Assembly (NCBI RefSeq): GCF_018130165.1 | Contig: NZ_JAFCLZ010000002.1 | Location: 62,001-126,000 of the forward strand | From: Bradyrhizobium sp. JYMT SZCCT0180 | GTDB lineage: Bacteria > Pseudomonadota > Alphaproteobacteria > Rhizobiales > Xanthobacteraceae | DNA: 64,000 nt | Direction: 5' to 3' | In this document: piece by piece, positions 9,362 through 17,662 of the stretch | Layout of the letters: the number at the start of each line of letters is the position of its first letter | How positions within the stretch are numbered: position 1 is the stretch's first letter | Position numbers and translations under genes: made by a program | Notes under the pieces: model-generated | Told to the model about the DNA's origin: nothing | Seen by the model: the letters and a program-made list of their open reading frames with translations, nothing else | Database searches by the model: none

Positions 9362-10621
9362 ATGACGACCCTCCCCTCCGAAGTCGATGTTGCCATCATC
9401 GGCGCCGGCGCCGCTGGCCTCGGCGCCGCGCATGCGCTGAAACAATCCGGTCTCTCCTATGTCGTGCTGGAAGCGCGCGACCGCATAGGCGGCCGTGCCC
9501 ATACGATTCAGGCATCACCAGACATCACCTTCGACCTCGGCTGCGGCTGGCTGCATTCGGCGGATGAAAATTCATTCGTCCCGATCGCCGAGCAACTGAA
9601 GTTCGAAATCGACAGGAACCGCCCGCCCTGGCGCGAGCAGGCCCACAACAAGGCGTTTCCGGTTGAGCAGCGTGCGGAGTTCCTGAAGGCGCTCGACGCC
9701 TTCTACGACCGCGCCGAGGAAGCCGCACATCAGGCCCGGCAGATCGGCGGCGACAGCGCCGCCGATCTATGTCTCGAGCCCGGCAATCGCTGGAACCCGA
9801 TGATCGACGCCATCTCGACCTACGTCAACGGCTGCGAGCTGGATCAGGTCTCGATCCTGGACATGGACGCCTATGAAGACACCGAGATCAACTGGCGCGT
9901 CCGCCGCGGCTATGGCGCGCTGGTCGCGGCCTACGGTGCCTCGGTCCCGCTGGCGCTCAACTGCGCGGTGACGCTGATCGACCATTCGGCAAAACGCATT
10001 CGTATCGAGACGTCGCAGGGCACGCTGATATCAGACAGAGTGATCGTCACCATTCCGACCAATCTGATCGCGGATGAAGCCCTCCGCTTTCACCCAGCCC
10101 TGCCGGCAAAGCTCGACGCCGCGCGCGGCCTGCCGCTTGGTCTCGCCGACAAGGTGATGCTGGCGCTCAGCGACGGCGATGACCTGCCGAGGGACGGCAG
10201 CCTGCGCGGCGCCACCATGCGCACCGCGATGGGCACCTATCATCTGCGCCCGTTCGGCCAGCCCTGCATCGAAGGCTTTTTCGGCGGCCGCTTTGCGCGA
10301 TCGCTGGAAGACGCCGGCCCCGGCGCGCTGGCCGCCGAAAGTATCAACGAGATTGCCGGCTTCCTCGGCAACGACTTCCGCCGCAAGCTGAAGCCGCTCG
10401 CGGAATCGCGCTGGGCCCACGAGCCGTTCTCGCGCGGCTCGTATTCCCACGCCCTGCCCGGCCACGCCGGCGACCGCGCGGTGCTGGCAGCGCCTGTGGA
10501 TGGTCGACTGTTCTTTGCGGGGGAAGCGACCTCGCCGGGGTTTTTCTCGACCGCGCATGGGGCAAGGGATAGCGGGGAGCGGGCGGCGGGGGAAGTGATC
10601 GCCGCCAGCACTAACCCTTGA
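9362..10621 (+). CDS. Flavin amine oxidase (FAD-dependent)
   Basis: The 419-residue flavoprotein has the Rossmann dinucleotide motif near the N-terminus (VAIIGAGAAGLGAAHAL, residues 10-26), the following LEARDRIGGRAHT, a substrate domain, and the C-terminal FAD-clamping motif GRLFFAGEATSPGFFSTAHG. These are standard for monoamine/polyamine oxidases, which oxidise a primary or secondary amine to the imine with reduction of oxygen. The substrate cannot be read from sequence. The start is the ATG at 9362; an upstream extension to 9155 covers the divergent intergenic region and is unlikely to be translated. Its 3' end overlaps the convergent HNH gene by 11 bp. Confidence 0.88.
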   Translation: MTTLPSEVDVAIIGAGAAGLGAAHALKQSGLSYVVLEARDRIGGRAHTIQASPDITFDLGCGWLHSADENSFVPIAEQLKFEIDRNRPPWREQAHNKAFPVEQRAEFLKALDAFYDRAEEAAHQARQIGGDSAADLCLEPGNRWNPMIDAISTYVNGCELDQVSILDMDAYEDTEINWRVRRGYGALVAAYGASVPLALNCAVTLIDHSAKRIRIETSQGTLISDRVIVTIPTNLIADEALRFHPALPAKLDAARGLPLGLADKVMLALSDGDDLPRDGSLRGATMRTAMGTYHLRPFGQPCIEGFFGGRFARSLEDAGPGALAAESINEIAGFLGNDFRRKLKPLAESRWAHEPFSRGSYSHALPGHAGDRAVLAAPVDGRLFFAGEATSPGFFSTAHGARDSGERAAGEVIAASTNP

Positions 10622-11516
10622 ACACCTGATCTCGGTGAAACTTCAAGTAGTGCGCATTTGGATAGAGTGTTTGATCCTTGGGCAGGTTGATCGATCCGCT
10701 CTGATTCAGTAGGCGACCGGCATCCTCGGGAACATGATTTTTAGCAATCAGTATCTTGTAGTCGTCGCCAATCGAAATGAGCCCTCTATCAAACATCCAA
10801 TGTACCGTTCCGGACAGAGCCAGCCCATTCCGAACGGAGTCAGGACCATTTGACGCCACAGGCTGAATATGTGCTGCCTGCACTTCGGGACGCCCCCCTC
10901 CATTGATCAATCGTAGACCGGTGATTGCGCACCTATTTGAGTAGGCAGCGCGCACATTGTGCATGAACGAGCGCTCACGAAACGGCCGTGAGACCATCAT
11001 CTCTACTACGGGGCGCTCGAAGGGCACAGGCGGCTCCGAGAGCCCCGGCAACGCTACTTCCTGTGATGCTCGATACTCGCCGAGAATTGGAGCAAAGCCG
11101 GATTTGAATATGCGATCGAACTCAGCATCCGGAATGAGGCGCACGGCTCGGCCAAAAGCTCCCTTGTTGGTGCTGCCATCATCTTTTTCTAGTGCGCTCT
11201 CATAGTATTCACCGCCCTCCTGGAACGGGACAGGCGTGTCGAAATCCAAATAGGTAGCGCGATCAATATTTGCGAAATAGTGATCCGGCAAAGCCGCATC
11301 TTCAGTGACCGACGCGACGCGCGCGACACCGAAGTAGGACTGGCGGCCTCCTCGGCTTGAAAGTTCGGCGCTGGACCTGCGCGGCTCGTAATAAACGATG
11401 TAGTCCCCGACCGCCTGTTGCACATAATTGAGGTATGTACGCGGAAAGTGATATCGCTCCTCGGGCAGATCCTTATAGCTCGGCGTAACCTTAGTTGTGA
11501 AAACCGCTTTGGTCAT
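10611..11516 (-). CDS. HNH endonuclease with N-terminal EVE/PUA-like domain (putative restriction-type nuclease)
   Basis: The 301-residue protein ends in an HNH nuclease module: Cys196 (NRCAITG), His216 (VQAAHIQPV), Asn230 (RNGLALS) and His239 (TVHWMFDRG), typical of nucleases in type IV-like restriction proteins. Residues about 25-100 (FPRTYLNYVQQAVGDYIVYY, then YFGVARVASV and YFANIDRATYLDFDTPV) resemble the EVE/ASCH/PUA order of elements that binds modified bases. The true EVE protein at 48904-49317 follows the same plan. Coding sequence is visibly less GC-biased than its neighbours, suggesting acquisition. No methyltransferase or helicase is adjacent. It is probably a stand-alone nuclease acting on modified DNA, but this is inference. 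Confidence 0.75.
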   Translation of the reverse strand: MTKAVFTTKVTPSYKDLPEERYHFPRTYLNYVQQAVGDYIVYYEPRRSSAELSSRGGRQSYFGVARVASVTEDAALPDHYFANIDRATYLDFDTPVPFQEGGEYYESALEKDDGSTNKGAFGRAVRLIPDAEFDRIFKSGFAPILGEYRASQEVALPGLSEPPVPFERPVVEMMVSRPFRERSFMHNVRAAYSNRCAITGLRLINGGGRPEVQAAHIQPVASNGPDSVRNGLALSGTVHWMFDRGLISIGDDYKILIAKNHVPEDAGRLLNQSGSINLPKDQTLYPNAHYLKFHRDQVFKG

Positions 11517-11596
11517 GAATCAAGGCCTGCAATGACCGCTATCCCGGCCTAAGTTCAACCTAAAGCAGTTTTAGTCGCCTAGATAGATGTAGCCAA

Positions 11597-12751
11597 TCAC
11601 CCACACGCCGCCAACACCGCATCCTTGAACAGATGCTGCTCGGCCTTGAGATCAACATCATAGCTCGCCGCATACGGCGGCTGCGGCTGGCATGACAGGG
11701 TGACGATGACGACCCCCGCTCTCCGGTTGACGTAGAGCGCCTGGCCGGCAAAGCCGAGGGCGACCATCGAACCGTCGGGGTCGATCCACCAGCTGTAGCC
11801 GTAGCCGCGCGCACCATAGCGATTGGTTTCGGGATCGAGGACGAAGGCGGGATGGCCGGCGCTTTCGATCCAGTCGGATGGCAGCACGGGCGCGCCGTCG
11901 ATCACGCCGCCGCGCAGGAGGAACACGCCGAAGCGGCCAAGATCCCGCAAAGCAATTCCGGCGCGGCTGCCACCGATCTCCTGGCCGCCTTCGGACTCCA
12001 GCGTATAGAAGGCGTCGAACTCCATGCCGAGGGGCGACCAGATCGTCTCCGACATGTAATCGGCCAGCGTTTTCCCTGTCGCGGCCGACAGCAGGCTGCC
12101 GAGCACATAGGTATCGCCGCTGTTGTAAATGAAGTAACTGCCGGGCCGGTGTTCGGCCTTCAGGCTGCGCATCAGCGTCAGCACGCCGCCGGGCACCTTG
12201 TCGCCGAGCGATTTGCTGTAGCGGTTCACGTCGGAATTCCGGTCGGTGTAATCCTCATTCCAGCGCACGCCGGAGGACATCGTGATCAGGTGGCGAATGG
12301 TGACGGCGTCATAGGCGCAGCCGCGCAATGCCGGGATATATTTCGAGACAGCATCATCGAGACTGCCGATGGCGCCCTGCTGCAAGGCGGCGCCGATCAG
12401 CGTCGATGTCAGCGACTTGATCATCGACATCGAGGACCAGCGCACGTTCTCCTCCAGCCCGAGCGCGTAGCGTTCCAGAACGATTTTTTCGTCCTTGATG
12501 ACAAGCAACCCGGCGATATTGGCACGGCCGAAATACGCATCGACGCCGTGCGCTTTCCCACCGGCCTGATATTGCGGTGAAATCTCTTCGCCGCGCTGCA
12601 ATGGGAGGACCGTCGTGCCGCGGCGGATCGCCCGCGTCACGAACATGCGATCGACATTGCGATAGGCGTAGGCCTGCTCGGTTGGCGACAGCAGCAGAAA
12701 ATCCTCACCCGCCGGAATGTGATGTTTGGGATGTGCAATGGCGCCGGTCAT
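11597..12751 (-). CDS. Serine hydrolase, beta-lactamase class C / NylB-like fold
   Basis: The 384-residue protein has the SxxK motif Ser109-Met-Ile-Lys112 (SSMSMIKSLTSTLIG), the second catalytic element around Tyr209 (SYFIYNSGDTYVLG), and a third motif region VALGFAGQALYV in place of KTG. This set matches the family that includes 6-aminohexanoate-dimer hydrolase and related esterases rather than true beta-lactamases. There is no signal peptide, so it is probably cytoplasmic. It is the last gene of a tight five-gene operon, 6 bp after the DCC gene. Confidence 0.85.
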   Translation of the reverse strand: MTGAIAHPKHHIPAGEDFLLLSPTEQAYAYRNVDRMFVTRAIRRGTTVLPLQRGEEISPQYQAGGKAHGVDAYFGRANIAGLLVIKDEKIVLERYALGLEENVRWSSMSMIKSLTSTLIGAALQQGAIGSLDDAVSKYIPALRGCAYDAVTIRHLITMSSGVRWNEDYTDRNSDVNRYSKSLGDKVPGGVLTLMRSLKAEHRPGSYFIYNSGDTYVLGSLLSAATGKTLADYMSETIWSPLGMEFDAFYTLESEGGQEIGGSRAGIALRDLGRFGVFLLRGGVIDGAPVLPSDWIESAGHPAFVLDPETNRYGARGYGYSWWIDPDGSMVALGFAGQALYVNRRAGVVIVTLSCQPQPPYAASYDVDLKAEQHLFKDAVLAACG

Positions 12752-12757
12752 GCGATT

Positions 12758-13165
12758 CTACTCCATCACCCGTGCGCGCATATCGGCATCGGGCACGAAA
12801 CACTGCTCATACTTGCCGAAAATCCGGTAGCGGTTACGCGCGACCAAACTGTAAACGCCGTCGCGCAACGGTTTCGGCACCGCAAACAGCGCGCGCGTCC
12901 AGCCCCAGCCGGGCAGCGCGCCGAGCACCGTCAGCGCCGCGTCGGATTTGAAGTATGCGACGCCGCCATGAACGACGGCGTTGGTGTCGGGATCGTCGGG
13001 GTTGATGCCAAAGGCCTGCGCCAGCCGCGTGCCGTAGCCGGACTGGATCGGCGTGAAGCGAAAGCGGCGCTCAACGTCACGCGTGGCGACGAAGCGGACC
13101 CAGCGCGAGCAGAAGATGCAGACGCCGTCGTAGAGGATCACGTCATCGTCCGGCCATGCCGTCAT
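12758..13165 (-). CDS. DCC-family thiol-disulfide oxidoreductase (DUF393)
   Basis: The 135-residue protein carries the defining DxxCxxC motif near its N-terminus (LYDGVCIFCSRWV) and the C-terminal RYRIFGKYEQCFVPD element of the DCC family, which is predicted to be thioredoxin-like. The gene overlaps the preceding SDR-DoxX gene by 4 bp (ATGA), indicating translational coupling. DCC proteins often occur beside DoxX-type membrane proteins, as here, suggesting a shared membrane redox task, but no substrate is established. Confidence 0.88.
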   Translation of the reverse strand: MTAWPDDDVILYDGVCIFCSRWVRFVATRDVERRFRFTPIQSGYGTRLAQAFGINPDDPDTNAVVHGGVAYFKSDAALTVLGALPGWGWTRALFAVPKPLRDGVYSLVARNRYRIFGKYEQCFVPDADMRARVME

Positions 13166-14493
13166 CTGTTGTCCAAAGTGAGCAGCGCCACGACCATCAG
13201 CACGATCGCCGGCCCGGTCTTGACCAGCGCGCCGAGCGGCTCGATCCAGAGATCCGGCGTCAGGATCGCGGCGCCCACCATGTAGCCCAGCGCAACGACG
13301 ATGCCGGCGATCAGTCCGGCTGCGGCGGTGCGGCGGAAGGCGATCAACACCCCGATACTCATATCCATCAGGCTGGTGACAGCCGTCATCGGATTGACCA
13401 GCCACGACGGGAATCCGTGTGCGCGCAAAATATCGGCGGCGGCGGAAAACGATATCACCAGTGAGATGAAGCCCGAAACGATCCAGAACACCGCAAGGCT
13501 GGCGATCACGAGCGCCTTGACCAGGAACAGCCGTGCGAACCATTTGTCCTGGATGGTGGCGGCATGCCCGCCCACCGCCTGCGCCAGCGTCTTCGGCACG
13601 ATGCCGGTCGCCGCCATCCAGCTTGCGGGATCGCCGGTGACGCCGCGGCGCAGTTCGGCGATCGCAGTGGAGCGCATCGGCGGCATCCAGCCCAGTTTAT
13701 TGGCGAGATCGCCTGATTTGGCGCCGAGATTGAGCAGGAAACCGGGAAGCGTGATCCGCGGCATGCGGGAAGTGCCGAACGACCAGCAGAATTGATCGAT
13801 GACATTGCCAAGCGTGATCGGCTGCGGCTGCATCAGGTCCCAGGTCACGGCGTTTGCTGCGGGATCGCCAATGTCACGCGCGGCGAGCCAGGCGATGGTT
13901 GCGGAAACGTCCTCGACTGCCACCGGCTGGAACGGCGTCGCCGATTCGTCGCCGGGCAATTGCAACGGAAATGCCGCCAGCGCCCGCAGCATCGCACTGC
14001 CGCCATAGGCCGAGGGCGCCACGACAAAGCCCGGCCGCAGGATCGCATAGGGAATGCCGGATGCAGCAATCAGCCGCTCGGCCTCGCGCTTGGTCGTGCT
14101 GAAGGCGGTGCGGTCCTCATCGGCGGTACCGGGAATGGAAATATGAATGAGCCGCACCGCGCGGCCGCTGTCGCGGATCGCCGCCAGCAGCCGTTCGACG
14201 AAATCGCGATGCACCGCGCGGGTGTCGCTGCCCGGCCCGTCCTGCAGCACGCCGAGGCAATTGACCACGACATCGATCTCGCGTTCGCGGATCAGCCGCG
14301 CCAGCGAGCCTGCATCCATCGACATGATCGGAAGCTCAACGTCGGAGGCGCCGATCTTTTGTGACGGTTCGAAATGCCGCGCGACCCCGACCGCATGAAA
14401 GCCCCGCAATCGCAGATCATCGGTGATGTACCTGCCGATCAGGCCGGAAGCCCCGAGGACGAGGGTTTTGCGCGATGAAATTTCCGCGTTCAT
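13162..14493 (-). CDS. SDR oxidoreductase fused to a DoxX-like membrane domain
   Basis: The 443-residue protein has an N-terminal extended-SDR/NmrA-like NAD(P)-binding fold (TLVLGASGLIGRYITDDL; VNCLGVLQDG) over about residues 10-290. Its C-terminal half contains about four membrane helices of the DoxX-like type (from about residue 320: LFLVKALVIASLAVFWIVSG and later ALGYMVGAAILTPDLWIEPL). The architecture suggests a membrane-bound reductase. A GTG at 14502 in frame would add three residues. The stop overlaps the downstream DCC start, and the gene directly follows the DUF2269 gene. Confidence 0.87.
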   Translation of the reverse strand: MNAEISSRKTLVLGASGLIGRYITDDLRLRGFHAVGVARHFEPSQKIGASDVELPIMSMDAGSLARLIREREIDVVVNCLGVLQDGPGSDTRAVHRDFVERLLAAIRDSGRAVRLIHISIPGTADEDRTAFSTTKREAERLIAASGIPYAILRPGFVVAPSAYGGSAMLRALAAFPLQLPGDESATPFQPVAVEDVSATIAWLAARDIGDPAANAVTWDLMQPQPITLGNVIDQFCWSFGTSRMPRITLPGFLLNLGAKSGDLANKLGWMPPMRSTAIAELRRGVTGDPASWMAATGIVPKTLAQAVGGHAATIQDKWFARLFLVKALVIASLAVFWIVSGFISLVISFSAAADILRAHGFPSWLVNPMTAVTSLMDMSIGVLIAFRRTAAAGLIAGIVVALGYMVGAAILTPDLWIEPLGALVKTGPAIVLMVVALLTLDNR

Positions 14494-14502
14494 TTGCCCC
14501 AC

Positions 14503-14970
14503 CTAAACCGGCTTCGCGATCATCAGCCACAGGATCGCCATGACCGAACCAAAGCCTGGAATACCGAACAGAAACCAGCGCCGGAAAAGCGCGAAGTAGC
14601 GCGGCGGCAGCGCCGCATTCGCAGCCGCGGCGACGCGCGCCAGATCGCGCATCTCGATCTGCATGAAGATCACGGGCACCCAGAACAGGCCCGCCACCGC
14701 ATAGAGCCCGAGCGAGGCCGAAATCCAGAGTTCGCCCAATCCCGTCGATGACAGCATCATCAAGAGACCGCCGGTGACGGGCTGCAGCAGCACCGCCGTC
14801 AGCGTGAACAGCATGTCGGCAATCACCACCGTCGACCCGGTGCGGGCGATGAAGGCGGCGTCACCGCTGCGATGCGCCATCAGCATGAAGAACGCGATGC
14901 CGCTGCCGGTGCCGATAATGACGATGGCGCCAAGCACGTGCAGATATTTGATCGCGAAATACAACGTCAT
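14503..14970 (-). CDS. DUF2269 family integral membrane protein
   Basis: The 155-residue protein has four predicted membrane helices (around 5-28, 46-70, 79-103 and 133-152) with the N-terminal IKYLHVLGAIVIIGTGSG and the FMLMAHRSGD loop characteristic of DUF2269. The function of the family is unknown. It often sits next to DoxX/SDR genes, and here it is 9 bp upstream of that start and 7 bp downstream of the secreted hydrolase, so it is inside the operon. Confidence 0.85.
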   Translation of the reverse strand: MTLYFAIKYLHVLGAIVIIGTGSGIAFFMLMAHRSGDAAFIARTGSTVVIADMLFTLTAVLLQPVTGGLLMMLSSTGLGELWISASLGLYAVAGLFWVPVIFMQIEMRDLARVAAAANAALPPRYFALFRRWFLFGIPGFGSVMAILWLMIAKPV

Positions 14971-14977
14971 CGTTGCG

Positions 14978-15874
14978 TCATCGTTTTTTGGCCGGGTGCG
15001 CGCGCAGCTTCAAGGCCCGATCGAGTTCATGGGCAGCGCTTGTTACACCAGCTTCGGTTTCCGGCAGCCAGTGCCCTTCACTGCCATAGGCCCCGAGCAC
15101 GCGGAAATCGACCTTGCCGCCGGCGTTGCGGAACGCGTCCGCCAGTTGCCGCGACAGAACAGGCGAAAAATAGCTGTCATTGGCGGCCACCAGCCATGTG
15201 ACGGGCACGCGCGCGGTTTTGCCGAATTCCCGTGCGGCGGCCATCAGGGTGTGCGGCGCGCAGACCTGACCCGGAAAATCATTGGCACGGCCGCCGCGTC
15301 CGGGCGCAAAGGCGATGATCGCGGCAACGTCCTTCGGGTCTTCACTGGCGAGCGCCAGCGCGCCCCAGCCGCCGGCCGAGTGCCCGATCACGATCATTCC
15401 GCCTGACCGGATGAACGGTTGTTTGCGCACAAAGCCCATTGCCGCCGCGATCACATCAGCGGTGGCGCGCCCTGACCTGGCGTAATCGGCCTCGTCGCAG
15501 CCGCCCTGATCTTCAAGGTATTTGCCGCCCGTGGCACCATGGCCTGGACGCTCCGGCACCAGCACCGCAAAGCCGCGCGCCACCAGCCACGCCGCCAGCG
15601 CGCGATACTCCGGCTGCGGCATTTGCGCGCGACGCAATACGTTTTGGGTGGTGGCATGCGCAATCAGCGCGAGCGGAAACGGGCCGGCGCCCGGCGGACG
15701 AAACAACAGCGCGTGCGACGGGAGACCCAGATCGGGCGACGGTACCAGCCATTGCTGCCGGCGATTGGGCTCGCCCTCGGTGCCCTGCGCGCCGAGGTTT
15801 TGTTGCGCAGCGCCGGTCTCGATGCCGAGCGCGGCGAGGACAACGGCTGCGATTAACACTTTAGCCGGATGCAT
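14978..15874 (-). CDS. Secreted alpha/beta hydrolase (dienelactone-hydrolase-like)
   Basis: The 298-residue product starts with a Sec signal peptide (MHPAKVLIAAVVLAALG, cleavage near GAAQQ). The core has an oxyanion loop LIAHATTQ, the nucleophile elbow VIGHSAGGWGA, an acid near WLVAANDSYFSP and a C-terminal histidine in GSEGHWLPE. It is likely a periplasmic esterase or carboxypeptidase-like hydrolase; substrate unknown. It is the first gene of the five-gene operon running to 11597. The frame is open to 16054, but only the ATG at 15874 gives a signal peptide at the N-terminus. Confidence 0.82.
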   Translation of the reverse strand: MHPAKVLIAAVVLAALGIETGAAQQNLGAQGTEGEPNRRQQWLVPSPDLGLPSHALLFRPPGAGPFPLALIAHATTQNVLRRAQMPQPEYRALAAWLVARGFAVLVPERPGHGATGGKYLEDQGGCDEADYARSGRATADVIAAAMGFVRKQPFIRSGGMIVIGHSAGGWGALALASEDPKDVAAIIAFAPGRGGRANDFPGQVCAPHTLMAAAREFGKTARVPVTWLVAANDSYFSPVLSRQLADAFRNAGGKVDFRVLGAYGSEGHWLPETEAGVTSAAHELDRALKLRAHPAKKR

Positions 15875-16186
15875 GAATTGGCCTGACGCGGGCTTGGGAA
15901 AGGCAGATGGGACGGTAGTCTTTGGGAAGGAGTTGCAAATTCGCCAACAGAATACCGGCGAATCAGATCCAGCGCATTTTTCCGTGATCGGATTGCTGGA
16001 AGCGTTCTCGGCGATTGTTTTGAGCCTGGTTTTACCCTGCTCCGTATCGGCCAAGTGCCGGTAAACTCAGCTTCCTGTCCTCTTTCGGTACAGCCGGACG
16101 GTAAACTGATGCAGAAAATCCACAGGTTAACCGATAATTAACGATGGACCTTGAAGACAACGCGCTGACTTGCTTTGATTGGGTCC
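15875..16186. other. Divergent intergenic region, no gene recognised
   Basis: This 312-bp stretch separates the secreted hydrolase operon (leftward) from the GNAT gene (rightward) and must hold both promoters. An AT-richer segment at about 16125-16145 contains the near-palindrome ggttaaccgataattaac. I see no convincing open frame, tRNA or interspersed repeat. Confidence 0.6.
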
Positions 16187-16696
16187 ATGAGCACAACCCT
16201 GATCGAGGTTCGGCCGGCCAAAGCTGCGGATGCAGCCGCGGTGGCGTCCACCCATGACGAAGCCTGGCGCTCGGCCTATCAGGGCATCATTCCCGGCGCC
16301 GAACTTGAAAAGCTGATCAACCGTCGTGGCCCGCAATGGTGGGACAGCGCGATCCGCAAGGGCAGCCGCGTCAGCGTGCTGGTGTTCGGTGACAAGGTCG
16401 CGGGCTATGCCAACTACGGCCGCAACCGCGCCCGCAGCCTGCATTTCGAAGGCGAAATCTACGAGCTCTATCTGCGTCCGGAATTCCAGGGTCTCGGCTT
16501 CGGCCGCCGCCTCTTCACCTCGGCCCGCCGCGATCTCTTGCAGAGCGGCCTCAAGAGCATGGTGATCTGGGCGCTGTCCGACAACGATCCCGCGACGGAG
16601 TTCTATCGCGCGCTCGGCGGCCGCATGGTCGCCCGCTCGTCGGAGAAGTTCGGGCCCAAATCGCTCGACAAGGTCGCCTTCGCCTGGACCAACTGA
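16187..16696 (+). CDS. GNAT-family N-acetyltransferase
   Basis: The 169-residue protein shows the GNAT core: an N-terminal strand-helix IEVRPAKAADAAAVASTHDE, and motif A with the acetyl-CoA pyrophosphate loop (IYELYLRPEFQGLGFGRRLF, Q-x-x-G-x-G/A). The distal motif B (WALSDNDPATEFYRALGGR) follows. It transfers an acetyl group from acetyl-CoA to an amine, substrate unknown. The ATG at 16187 is preferred to an in-frame TTG at 16175. It is monocistronic. Confidence 0.9.
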   Translation: MSTTLIEVRPAKAADAAAVASTHDEAWRSAYQGIIPGAELEKLINRRGPQWWDSAIRKGSRVSVLVFGDKVAGYANYGRNRARSLHFEGEIYELYLRPEFQGLGFGRRLFTSARRDLLQSGLKSMVIWALSDNDPATEFYRALGGRMVARSSEKFGPKSLDKVAFAWTN

Positions 16697-16918
16697 GCCA
16701 AGCCTGAAACGCCCATTTTCGATCTGATCGTCATATCAGACGAAAGCGCGACTCGCGCCTTCAGTATGGCTTGACCTTGCCTCCCATCATTTCTAAAGCC
16801 GCCTGCACGCGATGGATGCGCCGGGGATCCAGCGCGGAACACGCGCTTGGCGCATTTGCCAGGCATGACCATCCAGCCAGTCGAAGCACGACTGCGCCAA
16901 GCAACCACGGAGCCCTCC

Positions 16919-17455
16919 ATGCGCATTGACGCCATTTCAACCGGTAAGAATCCGCCGCATGACGTCAACGTCATCATCGAAGTGCCGGTCGGCGGCGAGC
17001 CGATCAAATACGAAATGGACAAGGAGGCCGGCACGCTGGTGGTCGATCGCTTCCTCTATACGGCGATGCGCTATCCCGGCAATTACGGCTTCATCCCGCA
17101 TACGCTGTCGGGCGACGGCGATCCCTGCGACGTGCTGGTCGCCAATACCCGCGCGATCGTGCCGGGCGCCGTGATGAGCGTGCGGCCGGTCGGCGTGCTC
17201 TTGATGGAAGACGAGGCCGGCGGCGACGAGAAGATCATCGCGGTGCCGACGTCGAAACTGACGCAGCGCTATGACAAGGTGAAGAACTACAACGACCTTC
17301 CCGACATCACGCTGCAGCAGATCCAGCACTTCTTCGAGCACTACAAGGATCTCGAACCCGGCAAATGGGTCAAGGTGCTGCGCTGGGGCGATGCCAACGA
17401 CGCCCAAAGGCTGATCATCGAAGGCATCGAACGGGCGCAGGGGAAGAAGAAGTAG
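16919..17455 (+). CDS. ppa: Inorganic pyrophosphatase (family I)
   Basis: The 178-residue enzyme hydrolyses PPi to phosphate, driving nucleotide polymerisation in the cytoplasm. The metal and substrate residues are all present: [15 protein letters not shown] (residues 21-35), YPGNYGFIP, and the signature DGDPCDVLV, followed by [14 protein letters not shown]. Length equals that of other bacterial soluble class I enzymes. It lies alone, with an interspersed repeat immediately downstream. Confidence 0.97.
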   Translation: MRIDAISTGKNPPHDVNVIIEVPVGGEPIKYEMDKEAGTLVVDRFLYTAMRYPGNYGFIPHTLSGDGDPCDVLVANTRAIVPGAVMSVRPVGVLLMEDEAGGDEKIIAVPTSKLTQRYDKVKNYNDLPDITLQQIQHFFEHYKDLEPGKWVKVLRWGDANDAQRLIIEGIERAQGKKK

Positions 17456-17493
17456 GCGGCTAGCGCCCCGGGACCCATTCTTTGTGATAGATC

Positions 17494-17657
17494 TCATCAT
17501 GCCCGGCCTTGTGCCGGGCATCCACGTCTTTGGTCACGCGCAGAAGGAAAGGCGTGGATGGCCGGGACATAGGCGAGCGGAAGCGACGCCGTCCTTCAGA
17601 CGGCTATGGTGAGCGGGAGCGACGCCGTCCTGACGGCTTCTCCGGCCATGACGGAGA
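17494..17657. repeat. Interspersed repeat (catgcccggc family) with internal duplication
   Basis: The outer arms tcatgcccggcc...ggccatgacggagag match the copy at 48797-48890. This copy is longer because its centre contains two tandem units (17575-17610 and 17611-17638), each beginning gagcgg, then agcgacgccgtcc and a tgac/agacggct palindrome. It ends only a few bases before the M20 peptidase start. Confidence 0.7.
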
Positions 17658-17662
17658 GTCCC

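Noticed and set aside
11597..12751. Antibiotic-resistance beta-lactamase
   Set aside because: There is no signal peptide and no KTG motif; it fits NylB/esterase-like hydrolases better.
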